64,000 bases of DNA, from contig NZ_JAUSYU010000001.1 in assembly GCF_030817075.1 (NCBI RefSeq), forward strand, positions 3,038,001 to 3,102,000, in the 5' to 3' direction. The stretch comes from Arthrobacter sp. V1I9 (GTDB lineage Bacteria; Actinomycetota; Actinomycetes; Actinomycetales; Micrococcaceae). The translations under genes were made by a program, and so were the position numbers. Below the pieces are notes generated by a model that searched no databases, was not told the origin of the DNA, and saw only the letters and a program-made list of their open reading frames with translations. This document shows positions 33,676 to 42,884 of the stretch, one piece after another (the stretch's first letter is position 1; each line of letters opens with the position of its first letter).

Positions 33676-35142
33676 TCAGTCCCGCTTCAGGCTCCAGGTT
33701 GCGCCGTCCGGGCCATCCTCCACGACGACGCCGGCGGCGGCCAATGTGTCCCGGATGGCGTCGGAGGCGGTCCAGTCTTTTTCGGCGCGGGCGGCGGCCC
33801 GGGCTTGCAGCTGCGCCTGGACCAGGACCTCCAGCGCTGTTGCTTCCTTGCCGCTGCCGGAATCGTTGCCCGCCACGGCATTGAGCCCAAGCACCTCGGT
33901 CATCATCACCACGGCGTACATGGCGTGGCGGCCGGCGTCGTCATCCCCGTCGGCGAGGGCGGTGTTCCCGGCGCGGACCGTCTCGTGGAGCGCCGCCAGT
34001 GCACGCGGGACGTTGAGGTCGTCGTCCATTGCCTCGGTGAAGGTACGGACAGCTTCGGTTGACGAGCCGAAGTTGCCGTCGACAATGCTGACGTCGTTGC
34101 CGAAACGGGCTGAGGCTTTGGCGAGGAAACCGTCAATGCGTTCGACGGCAGCGGCAGCCTCCTGCAGTGACGTGGGCCGGTAGTCCAGGATGGAGCGGTA
34201 GTGGGCCTGGCCGAGGTAGTAGCGGACCACCCTGGGTGGGGCAAGTTCCAGCATCTCGGCAGGGCTGATGGTGTTTCCGATGGACTTGGACATCTTTTCG
34301 CCCTGGTAGGTGACCATGCCGTTGTGCATCCAGAAGTTGGCGAACGGGTGGCCCGCGGCTTGGGACTGGGCCAGCTCGTTTTCATGGTGCGGGAACCTCA
34401 GGTCCAGCCCGCCGCCATGGATATCAAACTCGGTGCCGAGGTATTTGGTGACCATGGCGGAGCATTCCAGGTGCCAGCCCGGGCGGCCGGCGCCCCACGG
34501 GGAAGACCAGCTGGCGGTTGCCGGTTCGCCGTCCTTGGAACCCTTCCACAGCGCGAAGTCGCGGGGGTCCCTCTTCCCCCGCGGATCAGCATCCGGAGCT
34601 GCCTGCATGTCGTCAATGTTCTGCCTGGTCAGGGCCCCGTATTTGCTCCAGGACCGGACGTCGAAGTAGACGTCGCCGGACCCGTCCAAGGCGGGGTAGG
34701 CGTGCCCGCGGTCCATCAGGTGCTGGATGAGGGCATGCATTTCCGGAATGTGGCCAGTGGCGCGGGGTTCGTAGGTGGGCCGCGAGACCCCGAGGGTGTC
34801 GTACGCCTTCAGGAATTCCTGTTCATAGCGGTACGCCAACGCCCACCACTCCTCCTGGACCACTTCGCCGGGCTCCGGCGTAAAGTCCGCCGCGAACGAC
34901 GCTTCCGACTTGGCGAGGATCTTGTCATCGATGTCAGTGACGTTCCGGACTACCGTGACCCGCAGGCCGCGGTAGGTCAGCCAGCGGGTGAGCTGGTCAA
35001 AAGCGATGGCGGAGCGGATGTGGCCAACGTGGGGCATGCCCTGCACCGTGGCCCCGCAGTAGTAGAGGCTGGCCTTGCCCTCGACGAGGGGGACGAAGTT
35101 CCGGACTTCGGCGGAGGCGGTGTCATAGAAGCGCAGGGTCAC
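33676..35142 (-). CDS. cysS: cysteinyl-tRNA synthetase
   Basis: 488-aa class I aminoacyl-tRNA synthetase. The zinc/active-site entry is LYYCGATVQGMPHVGHIRSA (HIGH variant HVGH), the second zinc ligand region is GWHLECSAM with HHENELAQS, and KMSKS is exact in GEKMSKSIGN. A C-terminal DALR domain of about 150 residues follows. It begins 9 bases after the ispF stop, so ispD-ispF-cysS form one transcription unit. Confidence 0.96.
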   Translation of the reverse strand: MTLRFYDTASAEVRNFVPLVEGKASLYYCGATVQGMPHVGHIRSAIAFDQLTRWLTYRGLRVTVVRNVTDIDDKILAKSEASFAADFTPEPGEVVQEEWWALAYRYEQEFLKAYDTLGVSRPTYEPRATGHIPEMHALIQHLMDRGHAYPALDGSGDVYFDVRSWSKYGALTRQNIDDMQAAPDADPRGKRDPRDFALWKGSKDGEPATASWSSPWGAGRPGWHLECSAMVTKYLGTEFDIHGGGLDLRFPHHENELAQSQAAGHPFANFWMHNGMVTYQGEKMSKSIGNTISPAEMLELAPPRVVRYYLGQAHYRSILDYRPTSLQEAAAAVERIDGFLAKASARFGNDVSIVDGNFGSSTEAVRTFTEAMDDDLNVPRALAALHETVRAGNTALADGDDDAGRHAMYAVVMMTEVLGLNAVAGNDSGSGKEATALEVLVQAQLQARAAARAEKDWTASDAIRDTLAAAGVVVEDGPDGATWSLKRD

Positions 35143-35151
35143 CGCTCCAGA

Positions 35152-35664
35152 TTAGCCGATGGCGCCGGAGTGGCTCGGATACACCAGGGCAGTGGCCAGC
35201 GCGGAGATGCCTTCGCCCCTCCCGGCGAAGCCCAGGCCGTCGCTGGTGGTTGCCGTGACGCTGATGGGGGCACCGGCGGCTTCACTGAGGACCTCCTGCG
35301 ATTCCTCCCGGCGGGGACCGAATTTGGGCCGGTTGGCAACGAACTGGACTGCGACGTTGCCGATCTCGAAGCCGGCTGCCCTCACGATCCGTGCTGCCTC
35401 GGTGAGGAGGGTGACCCCGGAGGCGCCGGCGAATTCAGGACGGCTGGTTCCGAAGTGGGTGCCAAGGTCGCCGATCCCGGCGGCAGAAAACAGGGCGTCA
35501 GCGGCTGCGTGGGCAACGGGGTCGCCGTCCGAGTGCCCGGCGAGGCCGCGTTCGCCTTCCCAAAAGAGCCCGCCAAGCCACAGCGGGCGCGGGGCATCTT
35601 CCGGGGCGTAGGCGTGGACGTCGATGCCGATGCCGGTACGGGGCAGGACCATGTTGCCCGGCAT
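35152..35664 (-). CDS. ispF: 2-C-methyl-D-erythritol 2,4-cyclodiphosphate synthase
   Basis: 170-aa enzyme of the MEP isoprenoid pathway. Metal ligands are in GIDVHAYAP (DxH) and [16 protein letters not shown]; the substrate region [15 protein letters not shown] is intact. The ATG at 35664 has GGAGGG six bases upstream, so MPGNMV… is preferred over the internal ATG 35652. It starts 2 bases after the ispD stop; the two enzymes act two steps apart in the same pathway. Confidence 0.95.
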   Translation of the reverse strand: MPGNMVLPRTGIGIDVHAYAPEDAPRPLWLGGLFWEGERGLAGHSDGDPVAHAAADALFSAAGIGDLGTHFGTSRPEFAGASGVTLLTEAARIVRAAGFEIGNVAVQFVANRPKFGPRREESQEVLSEAAGAPISVTATTSDGLGFAGRGEGISALATALVYPSHSGAIG

Positions 35665-35666
35665 GA

Positions 35667-36449
35667 TCAGCCCTCCACCCAGCGGGCGCCCAAGGGCCCT
35701 TCGAGGAGGCCCTCGGCGAGGATCAGATCCAGCGGAGTGGTGATCTTCAGTGACTGGCTGGAGCCGCGCACGGCATGGACCGGGGTGCCGAGCATTTCCA
35801 CGAGCATGGCGTCATCGGTGACGGCGGCGGACTGCTGCTCGTCCAGGGTTCCCGCGGCTTCGTGCGCCTTGACGAGGGTGCTGAGCCGGAAGCCCTGCGG
35901 CGTCTGGACGGCGCGCAGGTTCTCGCGCGGCGCCGTCCCGGTGACAACCTCCGGCGCCAGGGCGCTGTCCTGGCCGGTAGTCGCGGCCACTGTTTTGACC
36001 GTGTCCACGACGGCAACAGCAGGAATAACCGCCTCAGCTCCGGCGGCCAGTGCGTCCACCACCCGGTGGAAGACCGCTTCGGGGGTCAGGGCCCGGGCAG
36101 CATCGTGCACCAGCACCGCGTCGATCCCATCCATCAGCGCGGCCATGCCCGCGCGGACGGATGCAGCCCGGGTGGCGCCGCCGTCAACCAGGGAAAGGAG
36201 GGGGCCGCCGTCGGCCAGTTCCTCGCGGAAGTCCTCGCACAGCTGCCGGAGGGCCGTGTCTGAGGCCGGGAGCGCGATGCACACCTGGCTGCTGACTCCG
36301 GACGTGACAATGCCCCGGAGGGCGTGCATCAGGATAGGTTCGCCGCCCAGCGGCACTGCTGCTTTGGGCATGCCGTAGCCGAGCCGCTGCCCGGAACCGG
36401 CGGCCACCAGGATCACTGCCGTGACGGGGCGCGGAGGAGTTTCACTCAT
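35667..36449 (-). CDS. ispD: 2-C-methyl-D-erythritol 4-phosphate cytidylyltransferase
   Basis: 260-aa CTP:MEP cytidylyltransferase of the MEP pathway. Nucleotide-binding motif [18 protein letters not shown] (residues about 11-28) with the catalytic Arg and Lys, [12 protein letters not shown] in the middle, and VQTPQGFRL near residue 180. The start is ATG 36449, which puts the motif at its usual distance; the open frame upstream to 36533 overlaps the carD terminator and is not coding. Confidence 0.94.
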   Translation of the reverse strand: MSETPPRPVTAVILVAAGSGQRLGYGMPKAAVPLGGEPILMHALRGIVTSGVSSQVCIALPASDTALRQLCEDFREELADGGPLLSLVDGGATRAASVRAGMAALMDGIDAVLVHDAARALTPEAVFHRVVDALAAGAEAVIPAVAVVDTVKTVAATTGQDSALAPEVVTGTAPRENLRAVQTPQGFRLSTLVKAHEAAGTLDEQQSAAVTDDAMLVEMLGTPVHAVRGSSQSLKITTPLDLILAEGLLEGPLGARWVEG

Positions 36450-36501
36450 GCGGACTAGCCTACGTGCCAGCGGCAGGCCCCGCCCGGACCTGAATCCGGG
36501 C

Positions 36502-36540
36502 AAAAAGAAGCCCCGGCGGCACTTGGGTGCCACCGGGGTT
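36502..36540 (-). terminator. carD terminator
   Basis: GC-rich stem (AACCCCGGTGGCAC… / …GTGCCGCCGGGGCTT, one mismatch) followed on the minus strand by CTTTTT. Classic rho-independent form, 6 bases after carD. Confidence 0.85.
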
Positions 36541-36546
36541 CAATTC

Positions 36547-37029
36547 TTAGGAAGCCAGGACCTCGTCGAGAACGCTTGCAGCCTTCTCCTCGTCGGTCTT
36601 TTCAGCCAGCGCCAGTTCTGAAATCAGAATCTGCCGGGCTTTGGCCAGCATTCGCTTCTCGCCTGCGGAAAGGCCCCGGTCGTGATCCCGGCGCCACAGG
36701 TCACGGACGACCTCTGCCACCTTGATGACGTCACCGGAAGCAAGCTTCTCCAGATTTGCCTTGTACCTGCGTGACCAGTTGGTGGGTTCTTCGGTGAACT
36801 CGGCACGAAGCACATCAAACACGTGCTCCAGGCCTTCCTTGCCCACAACGTCCCGAACGCCAACAAGATCAACATTCTCTGCTGGAACTTCAATGGTCAG
36901 ATCACCCTGAGCCACCTTGAGCTTGAGATACATTTTCTCTTCGCCCTTGATGGTGCGCATCTTGATTTCTTCAATCTTCGCAGCACCGTGGTGAGGGTAA
37001 ACTACTGTCTCGCCGACCTCAAATACCAT
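36547..37029 (-). CDS. carD: CarD-family transcriptional regulator
   Basis: 160-aa RNA polymerase-binding factor that stabilises open complexes, notably at rRNA promoters. The N-terminal RNAP-interaction (Tudor-like) domain starts [17 protein letters not shown]. The C-terminal helical DNA-binding domain holds the conserved Trp region ([17 protein letters not shown]) and [16 protein letters not shown]. Length matches mycobacterial CarD (about 162). The ATG at 37029 directly precedes the fold. It has its own terminator and faces ispD in the same direction. Confidence 0.96.
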   Translation of the reverse strand: MVFEVGETVVYPHHGAAKIEEIKMRTIKGEEKMYLKLKVAQGDLTIEVPAENVDLVGVRDVVGKEGLEHVFDVLRAEFTEEPTNWSRRYKANLEKLASGDVIKVAEVVRDLWRRDHDRGLSAGEKRMLAKARQILISELALAEKTDEEKAASVLDEVLAS

Positions 37030-37285
37030 GTGGACATTTCCCCTTTCCCGCAGACCAGTTTATCACGATTCAGGCATATGCCCGGCCGCGAAAAGGGCCA
37101 CGAACCGCGAAAATACGCGGAAAATCGGCACAATCGACCCCCTTCACCCCCTTGACGAACGCGGATAATAGTGCATTCCGGAGGTGCTGCCAAGGGCGAT
37201 ATGACGGCGTCGAATCCTCCTTCCAGCAGCTTTCCGGATAGGCTATGGCTGAATAATCTTTCAAGACTCTCGAGGAGTACGTGAC

Positions 37286-37843
37286 GTGCGTTTCACTGCG
37301 ATGAACCGGGCCCAGCGCGCCAAGCTGGCACTGACGGGTGCCGCCCTTGGCGTCGGACTGCTGGCGTCGGGCTGCGGCTACACCAATTCCCAGCAGACCA
37401 GCGTGCAGTACCAGTCGTCGGACGGGATCATGGCCGACCTCGGTCCGCTCCAGCTGCGCAACATCCTCATTGTGTCCTCCGGGAAGGACCAGCCCGGCCG
37501 CGTCATCGGCGCGGTCTACAACTCCTCTTCGCAGGACGTGACCCTGAAGCTCAACGGCGCCGCAGGCTCGCAGACGGAAGTGCCGGTTAAGGCCAATTCC
37601 TCTACCCTGCTGAACGACACCACCGCCGAAGCGATCCTGAGCACCACGGGTGATATTCCTGGCTCACTCGTTGACATCAAAATCAGCGAAAGCGGTACCA
37701 ACATGAGCAACACCGTGAAGGTTCCGGTGCTGGACGCCACGCTGCCCGAGTACAAGGAATACCTGCCGGCAGGCAGCACTCCTTCTCCCAGCCCGTCCGC
37801 GACGCCGACGGCTTCCGAACTCGGAGGCGGAAGCGGCCACTAA
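37286..37843 (+). CDS. small secreted lipoprotein, unknown function
   Basis: 185 aa. A lipoprotein signal peptide with lipobox L-A-S-G-C places the modified Cys at residue 30. The mature part has an IgG-like beta pattern (LRNILIVSS, GRVIGAVYNSS, DVTLKLNG, TLLNDTTAEAIL) and a Pro/Ser-rich tail (PSPSPSATPT). The GTG start at 37286 has GAGGAG at 37272-37277; an ATG at 37301 is the alternative. Divergent from carD across 256 bp. Similar proteins recur in this position in Arthrobacter as far as I recall, but no function is known to me. Confidence 0.8.
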   Translation: MRFTAMNRAQRAKLALTGAALGVGLLASGCGYTNSQQTSVQYQSSDGIMADLGPLQLRNILIVSSGKDQPGRVIGAVYNSSSQDVTLKLNGAAGSQTEVPVKANSSTLLNDTTAEAILSTTGDIPGSLVDIKISESGTNMSNTVKVPVLDATLPEYKEYLPAGSTPSPSPSATPTASELGGGSGH

Positions 37844-37872
37844 GGCTGTCCGGAATAAGCAACGCACGTACG

Positions 37873-37904
37873 AAAAGGGAGGGGCCGGCCGGCCCCTCCC
37901 TTTT
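37873..37904. terminator. bidirectional terminator
   Basis: Perfect palindrome AAAAGGGAGGGGCCGG / CCGGCCCCTCCCTTTT between the lipoprotein gene and the convergent regX3 gene, with A and T runs at the two ends so it can act on both. Confidence 0.85.
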
Positions 37905-37944
37905 GTATGAGTCGTTGCACGCCTCCTGTCCGGAGCCGGCAGTC

Positions 37945-38625
37945 CTACGGCTCGAACTTGTAGCCGAGGCCGCGAACGGTCACCAGGAACCGAGGCGCTG
38001 AAGGATCCGGTTCGATCTTCCCGCGCAGCCTCTTAACGTGGACATCGAGCGTTTTGGTGTCGCCCACATAGTCCGAGCCCCAGACACGGTCAATGAGCTG
38101 GCCGCGGGTGAGCACCCGGCCCGAATTGCGCAGGAGCATCTCCAGGAGTTCGAACTCCTTTAACGGAAGCAGTACCTGTTCACCGCCCACGCTGACCACA
38201 TGGCGTTCAATGTCCATCCGGACGGGCCCGGCCTGGACGGTGGAGGAGATCAGTTCCTCCGGTTCACCCTGGCGGCGCAGGACGGCCCTGACCCTTGCCA
38301 CCAGTTCCCTGGAGGAGTAGGGCTTGGTGACGTAGTCGTCGGCGCCGAGTTCCAGGCCCACCACTTTGTCGATCTCGGAGTCCTTGGCCGTCAGCATGAT
38401 CACGGGGACGCTGGAGCGCTGGCGAAGCTGGCGGCACACCTCCGTACCGGAGAGCCCGGGAAGCTGGAGGTCCAGCAGCACCAGGTCCGCCCCGTTCCGG
38501 TCGAATTCAGTGATGGCATCCAAGCCGTTGTCCACGACCTCCACCTCGAACCCTTCCTTGCCCAGCAAATAGGACAAGGGATCGCTGAACGACTCCTCGT
38601 CCTCAACAATCAAAATCCTGCTCAA
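37945..38625 (-). CDS. regX3: response regulator RegX3 (OmpR/PhoB family)
   Basis: 226 aa. Receiver domain with acidic pocket (IVEDEES), phospho-acceptor Asp in LVLLDLQLPG and Lys in YVTKPYS. The C-terminal winged helix contains LKEFELLEMLLRN, RVWGSDYVGDTKTLDVHVKRLR and TVRGLGYKFEP. The start is TTG at 38625 with GAGGAG seven bases upstream; it overlaps the senX3 stop as TTGA. It controls phosphate-starvation genes in relatives, and phoU lies next to the pair. Confidence 0.93.
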   Translation of the reverse strand: MSRILIVEDEESFSDPLSYLLGKEGFEVEVVDNGLDAITEFDRNGADLVLLDLQLPGLSGTEVCRQLRQRSSVPVIMLTAKDSEIDKVVGLELGADDYVTKPYSSRELVARVRAVLRRQGEPEELISSTVQAGPVRMDIERHVVSVGGEQVLLPLKEFELLEMLLRNSGRVLTRGQLIDRVWGSDYVGDTKTLDVHVKRLRGKIEPDPSAPRFLVTVRGLGYKFEP

Positions 38626-39873
38626 GCGTTAGCTCCTCGTTCTTTTGCGCCTGCGGCGCGGGGTACTTGGGTGACGGCTGGCTTCCGGTGGCCATGTGCA
38701 GCCAGGCCAGGGGCGGCGGCGTGCGGGACCTCGTCCTCGCCCTCCTGCCCTTCCATTTCCGGGAGGCGGAGCGTGAAGGTGGACCCCTGGCCCGGCTGCG
38801 ACCAGAGGGTCACTTCCCCGCCGTGGTTGGAGGCCACATGCTTGACGATGCTCAGTCCCAGGCCGGTGCCGCCGGTGTGGCGGGACCGGGCCGAGTCCAC
38901 ACGATAGAAGCGCTCGAAGACGCGCTCCTGGTCCTCGGGGCTGAGCCCCTCACCCTGGTCTGTCACGGAGATGGACACCAGTCCTTCCCGGGAGCGGACG
39001 CCGATGCCTACCCTGGTATTTGGGGGGCGAGTAGCGGATGGCATTGTCGATCAGATTCCGCAGTGCCGTGACCAGGAGGTCCTGGTCACCGAAGACCTTG
39101 CCCTCTGTCCGGCCGCCCACCACTATGCGGATGTTCTTGCTCTCGGCCGGAAGTTGGGACCGGTCCACCGCCTCGGCGATGACCGCGTTGACGTCGACGG
39201 GGCGGCCTTCCTGCGTGACGCTTGCGCCCTGCAGCCGGGAGAGTTCGATGATGTCCTGCACCAGGGCGGCCAGCCGCCCGGATTCCTTGTGCATGCGTTT
39301 GGCGAAGCGGCGCACTGCTTGTTCGTCGTCGGCCGAGGACTCCAGGGCTTCGGCGAGCAGGGAGATGGCACCGACGGGGGTTTTGAGTTCGTGGGAGACG
39401 TTGGCGACAAAGTCGTTCCGGATCTCTTCCGTTCGCGTGATCTCCGTGCGGTCGTCCGCGAGCAGGAGAATGTATTCCTCCCCGAGCATGGCCGCCCGCA
39501 CCTGGACGATTATGGTGCCCTGTCCCAGGGGGCCGCGCGGAAGCTCCAGCTGCTTCTCCAGGATGACGCCGTCGCGCCGGACTCCTGCCGTCATGTCCAG
39601 CAGTTCCTTGTGGACCACGGTGTGCCCGCGCACGAGGCCATAAGCATAGGCGGCCGGGCTGGCGCGGACCACGCCGTCCACAGCGTCCACCACCACAAAG
39701 GCACGTCCGACGACGGCCAGCACCTCCGCGGCGCCGGCGGGCAGGGCGATTTCATCGGCGTCAACGTCCAGCAGGTGCCGCTGCTTCTCGCTCACCCTGA
39801 AGGCCAGCACGCCGAACGTGCCGAGCGCCAGGCCGATAAGGCCGGCCACCAGACCGATGAGCATAGGATCCAC
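38622..39873 (-). pseudogene. senX3: sensor histidine kinase SenX3, disrupted by a +1 frameshift
   Basis: Intended product is about 416 aa: one N-terminal membrane segment (residues about 5-24), a PAS-like region, H-box His161 in VANVSHELKTPVGA, N-box RNLIDNAIRYS, then G1 DQGEGLSPED and G2 GGTGLGLSIVKH. The reading frame breaks within six G at 39022-39027 (minus-strand CCCCCC): upstream reads RYSPP then runs off as KYQGRHR and stops near 38950, while the correct continuation NTRVGIGV… is in the next frame and reaches 38622. Dropping one C restores everything. The start is GTG 39873. It is either a true frameshift or a homopolymer sequencing error. Confidence 0.85.
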
Positions 39874-39932
39874 AGCTCCACCTTATGTGCTGGCAGGTGG
39901 CCGTCGGCGCGTCCAGGACCGCTGCACCGACG

Positions 39933-39950
39933 GTTCAACTAACGTTCATC
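39933..39950 (+). promoter_or_regulatory. PHO-box candidate upstream of phoU
   Basis: Direct repeats GTTCAAC (39933-39939) and GTTCATC (39944-39950) with an 11-bp period, as in actinobacterial PHO boxes built from GTTCACC-like units. CATACT at 39974-39979 could be the -10. It fits autoregulation by RegX3 or control of phoU. Confidence 0.55.
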
Positions 39951-40070
39951 TTCAAGGGCCTAACCGTTTACCGCATACTGGCAGAGTAACGAGTTGGACT
40001 GCCGAACGGCGACACGAATTCCGGCTGCCCTGGAGCGGGCGGGACGGAGTTCCAAGGAAAGGACGCCTCA

Positions 40071-40733
40071 GTGCGCAAGGTTTTTCAGGAAGAGCTCACC
40101 CAGGTCGGTGACCAGCTGGTGGAGATCTCCCGCCTGGTCAGCGAAGCCATGGACAAGGCCACCACCTCCTTCCAGGTTGCGGACGTCGACCTCGCCCAGG
40201 ACGTCATCGCCGCGGATGCCCGCATCGACTTCCTGCAGAACAGCCTGGACGAGCGGGCCATCGACATCCTGGCGCTGCAGGGTCCGGTTGCCAGCGACTT
40301 GCGGATGATCGTGGGGTCCCTGCGGATGAGCGCCTCGCTGGAGCGGATGGGCGACCTTGCCCGGCACCTCGCCCAGCTGGCCCGCCTCCGATTCCCCTCC
40401 ACCGTCATTCCGGAATCCATGACCGGAACGTTCAAGAGCATGGCGGAGCTGGACCAGGAGATCGCAGACAAGCTCACCGTGCTGCTGGAAACGCGCGACC
40501 TTGAGGTGGCGCGGGACATCCTGAAAGCGAACACGGCCATCAACGATCTCCACCTCAGCGTGTTCAAGGCCATCGCGGCCCCCGAGTGGGGTGAGACGCC
40601 CGCCACCACTGTGGACGTTGCCCTGGCCAGCCGGTACTTCGAGCGCTTCGCGGACCATGGCGTCTCGGTGGCGCAGAAGGTCACTTACCTGGTCACCGGG
40701 GCCTGGCACCCGACCGGCATCGAGCACAGCTAA
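40071..40733 (+). CDS. phoU: phosphate signalling regulator PhoU
   Basis: 220-aa all-helical protein with two PhoU three-helix repeats; metal-binding motif remnants are seen in SLRMSASLERMGDLARHLAQLA and SRYFERFADHGVSVAQKV. It couples phosphate transport state to the SenX3-RegX3 system. GTG start at 40071 with AAGGA upstream. Divergent from senX3 with the PHO-box candidate between. No pst transport genes are in the window. Confidence 0.94.
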   Translation: MRKVFQEELTQVGDQLVEISRLVSEAMDKATTSFQVADVDLAQDVIAADARIDFLQNSLDERAIDILALQGPVASDLRMIVGSLRMSASLERMGDLARHLAQLARLRFPSTVIPESMTGTFKSMAELDQEIADKLTVLLETRDLEVARDILKANTAINDLHLSVFKAIAAPEWGETPATTVDVALASRYFERFADHGVSVAQKVTYLVTGAWHPTGIEHS

Positions 40734-40753
40734 CAGCCGACCTTTTGAACAAG

Positions 40754-40804
40754 CGACGGCGGGCCGGTCACGGAAAGTGACCGGCCCGTCGTCGTACGTT
40801 TTTG
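40754..40804. terminator. terminator between phoU and gpmA
   Basis: 17-of-18 bp stem (40754-40771 with 40777-40794; one mismatch) and T run TTTTT at 40799-40803 on the plus strand. It terminates phoU and may also serve the convergent gpmA. Confidence 0.85.
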
Positions 40805-40808
40805 TGGC

Positions 40809-41555
40809 TTATTTCTTGCCCTGGTTGGCCACGGCGAGGATGGCCTCGGCAGCTGCATCGGGATCCAGGTAGGTGCCGCCCGGCTTGACCGGCTGGAAAT
40901 CCTCATCGAGGTCGTAGACCAGCGGGATACCCGTGGGGATGTTCAAGCCGGCGATTGCTTCATCGCTGATGCCGTCCAGGTGCTTGACCAGCGCGCGCAG
41001 GGAGTTGCCATGGGCCGTGACCAGGACGGTCTTGCCTGACTTCAGGTCTGCCTTGATGTCCGACTCCCAGTACGGCAGCAGGCGGACCAGGACATCCTTC
41101 AGGCACTCGGTGCGCGGCAGGGCGTCGCCCAGGTCGGCGTAGCGGGGGTCGTGCGCCTGGGAGAACTCGGAGTCGTCGTCCAGGGGCGGCGGCGGGGTGT
41201 CGTAGGAACGGCGCCATTCCATGAACTGCTCTTCGCCGTATTCGGCGAGGGTCTGGGCCTTGTCCTTGCCCTGCAGCGCGCCGTAGTGGCGTTCGTTCAG
41301 GCGCCAGTCGCGCTTGACGGGGATCCAGCCGCGGTCGGCCCTGTCCAGGGAGATGTTTGCGGTGTTGATGGCCCGCTTCAGCAGGGAGGTGTAAAGGATG
41401 TCCGGGAGAACATTGTTCTCAACCAGGAGCTCCCCGCCCCGTGCTGCTTCCGTGCGGCCCTGGTCGTTGAGGTCTACGTCCACCCATCCGGTGAACAGGT
41501 TCTTGGCGTTCCATTCGCTGTGGCCGTGGCGCAGCAGAATCAGCTTGTAAGTCAT
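40809..41555 (-). CDS. gpmA: 2,3-bisphosphoglycerate-dependent phosphoglycerate mutase
   Basis: 248-aa glycolytic enzyme interconverting 3- and 2-phosphoglycerate. Active-site [12 protein letters not shown] (phospho-His), [15 protein letters not shown], and the second His in [20 protein letters not shown]. Length is the family norm. The start [11 protein letters not shown] at 41555 is preferred; an ATG at 41564 is possible but has no spaced ribosome-binding site. The gpm-senX3-regX3 neighbourhood matches mycobacteria. Confidence 0.95.
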   Translation of the reverse strand: MTYKLILLRHGHSEWNAKNLFTGWVDVDLNDQGRTEAARGGELLVENNVLPDILYTSLLKRAINTANISLDRADRGWIPVKRDWRLNERHYGALQGKDKAQTLAEYGEEQFMEWRRSYDTPPPPLDDDSEFSQAHDPRYADLGDALPRTECLKDVLVRLLPYWESDIKADLKSGKTVLVTAHGNSLRALVKHLDGISDEAIAGLNIPTGIPLVYDLDEDFQPVKPGGTYLDPDAAAEAILAVANQGKK

Positions 41556-41646
41556 GATTTTCATCCTAGCCGAGCGCCGCTGCCGCCCGCCCAGCGTTAC
41601 AAAGCGTGCCCTGCGGCGGGGGCTGCGGCAAGGATAAGGTGGGGCG

Positions 41647-42507
41647 GTGGTGCAAAAAGCTGAACGGGTGGCCGCCCCGCAGATATCCGGCAAAAACCCC
41701 GGCCGCAGGAACCCGGCCGGCAGGCAAGGCAGGCCGGTAGGCAACGTCACCCGCGGCACCACCAATCCCAACCGCATGCGGCGCGTTGACCGCTGGCTGA
41801 CGGGCCCCCAGGCCTGGCGGCTCCGGTCTGCTGACAACCCCCTGGTGGTGGATCTGGGCTACGGCGCCACCCCTGCCACCGCCGTCGAACTTTTCGAGAG
41901 GCTGTCCGCCCTGCGTCCGGACGTCCAGGTGCGCGGCATCGAGATTGAACCGGACCGGGTCCGCGCCGCACTGCCGCTGCAGCGGCCCGGCTTGAGCTTC
42001 CATGTGGGCGGCTTCGAAATTCCCGTTCCCGGGCGGCCCGTGCTGGTGCGTGCGTTCAACGTCCTGCGCCAGTATGAGGAAGCGGATGTGGCCGGAATTT
42101 GGCGGCTGGTGCAGGACCGCCTGTCCGCCGATGGCCTGTTCATCGACGGGACCTGCGACGAAATCGGCCGGCGGGTGACGTGGGTGGCGCTGGATGCGGA
42201 ACGGCCGCTCTCGCTCGGTATGTCTGTCCGGTTCGGCAGTTTTGACCTGCCCTCCGAGGTTGCCGAACGGCTGCCAAAAGCGCTGATCCACCGCAACGTC
42301 CCCGGCGAACGGGTACACGCCCTGATGCAGGCGATGGACCAGGCCTGGCTGGAAGCCGCTCCCCTGGCGTCCTTTGGGAACCGGCAGCGCTGGCAGGGCA
42401 TGTGCCGAAGCCTGCGCGACGCCGGTTGGCCGGTTCAGGACGGACCGGCCAGATGGCGGCTGGGCGAGCTGACGGTGGGCTGGGAAGCAGTGGCCCCGCG
42501 CGGCTAG
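41647..42507 (+). CDS. class I SAM-dependent methyltransferase
   Basis: 286 aa. A basic, Gly/Pro-rich N-terminus of about 45 residues precedes a Rossmann fold with motif [17 protein letters not shown], motif II acidic IEIEPDRV, and [12 protein letters not shown] at the position of motif IV. The C-terminal half ([21 protein letters not shown]…) looks specific to this group. The substrate is unknown. GTG start at 41647, 91 bp from the divergent gpmA. Confidence 0.78.
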   Translation: MVQKAERVAAPQISGKNPGRRNPAGRQGRPVGNVTRGTTNPNRMRRVDRWLTGPQAWRLRSADNPLVVDLGYGATPATAVELFERLSALRPDVQVRGIEIEPDRVRAALPLQRPGLSFHVGGFEIPVPGRPVLVRAFNVLRQYEEADVAGIWRLVQDRLSADGLFIDGTCDEIGRRVTWVALDAERPLSLGMSVRFGSFDLPSEVAERLPKALIHRNVPGERVHALMQAMDQAWLEAAPLASFGNRQRWQGMCRSLRDAGWPVQDGPARWRLGELTVGWEAVAPRG

Positions 42508-42524
42508 GCGGGGCCGGTGGGGGA

Positions 42525-42875
42525 TCACCAGGGTCCGTAGGGCCCCGTGTTGCGGCTGCCGCCACGGCCGGCATCCTTCACGGCCGGCCGCACGTCTGCC
42601 AGGTAGACGGACGCCGCGACGACCGCCGCGAGCCCAAACAGGCCGAGCGTGCCGAAAAAGCCGCCGCTGCCAAGGAATGAGATAACGCCGACGAGGGCGG
42701 CTCCGCCTGTCAGGGCCATCCAAAAGGTCTTGGTCCTTTTCCCGGTGGCCTCGAACGCATTGGCGCGGTGCCGGGCGCAGTCCACCACGGCCCACAGTTC
42801 AAGTCCGAGTGCCACGAGGGCAAGAATAAAGAACACTGCCTGCTCTACAGGCCGAATAATGAGTTCACCGTCCAC
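42525..42875 (-). CDS. DUF2516 family membrane protein
   Basis: 116 aa with three or four hydrophobic segments (about residues 12-32, 49-68, 70-90) separated by a short basic loop (HRANAFEATGKRTK), and an alanine/glycine-rich tail ending SRNTGPYGPW. Matches the pattern I recall of the actinobacterial DUF2516 family. Function unknown. It shares its promoter region with no other obvious partner and follows the PLP-enzyme gene on the minus strand. Confidence 0.8.
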   Translation of the reverse strand: MDGELIIRPVEQAVFFILALVALGLELWAVVDCARHRANAFEATGKRTKTFWMALTGGAALVGVISFLGSGGFFGTLGLFGLAAVVAASVYLADVRPAVKDAGRGGSRNTGPYGPW

Positions 42876-42884
42876 AAGCCCAGC

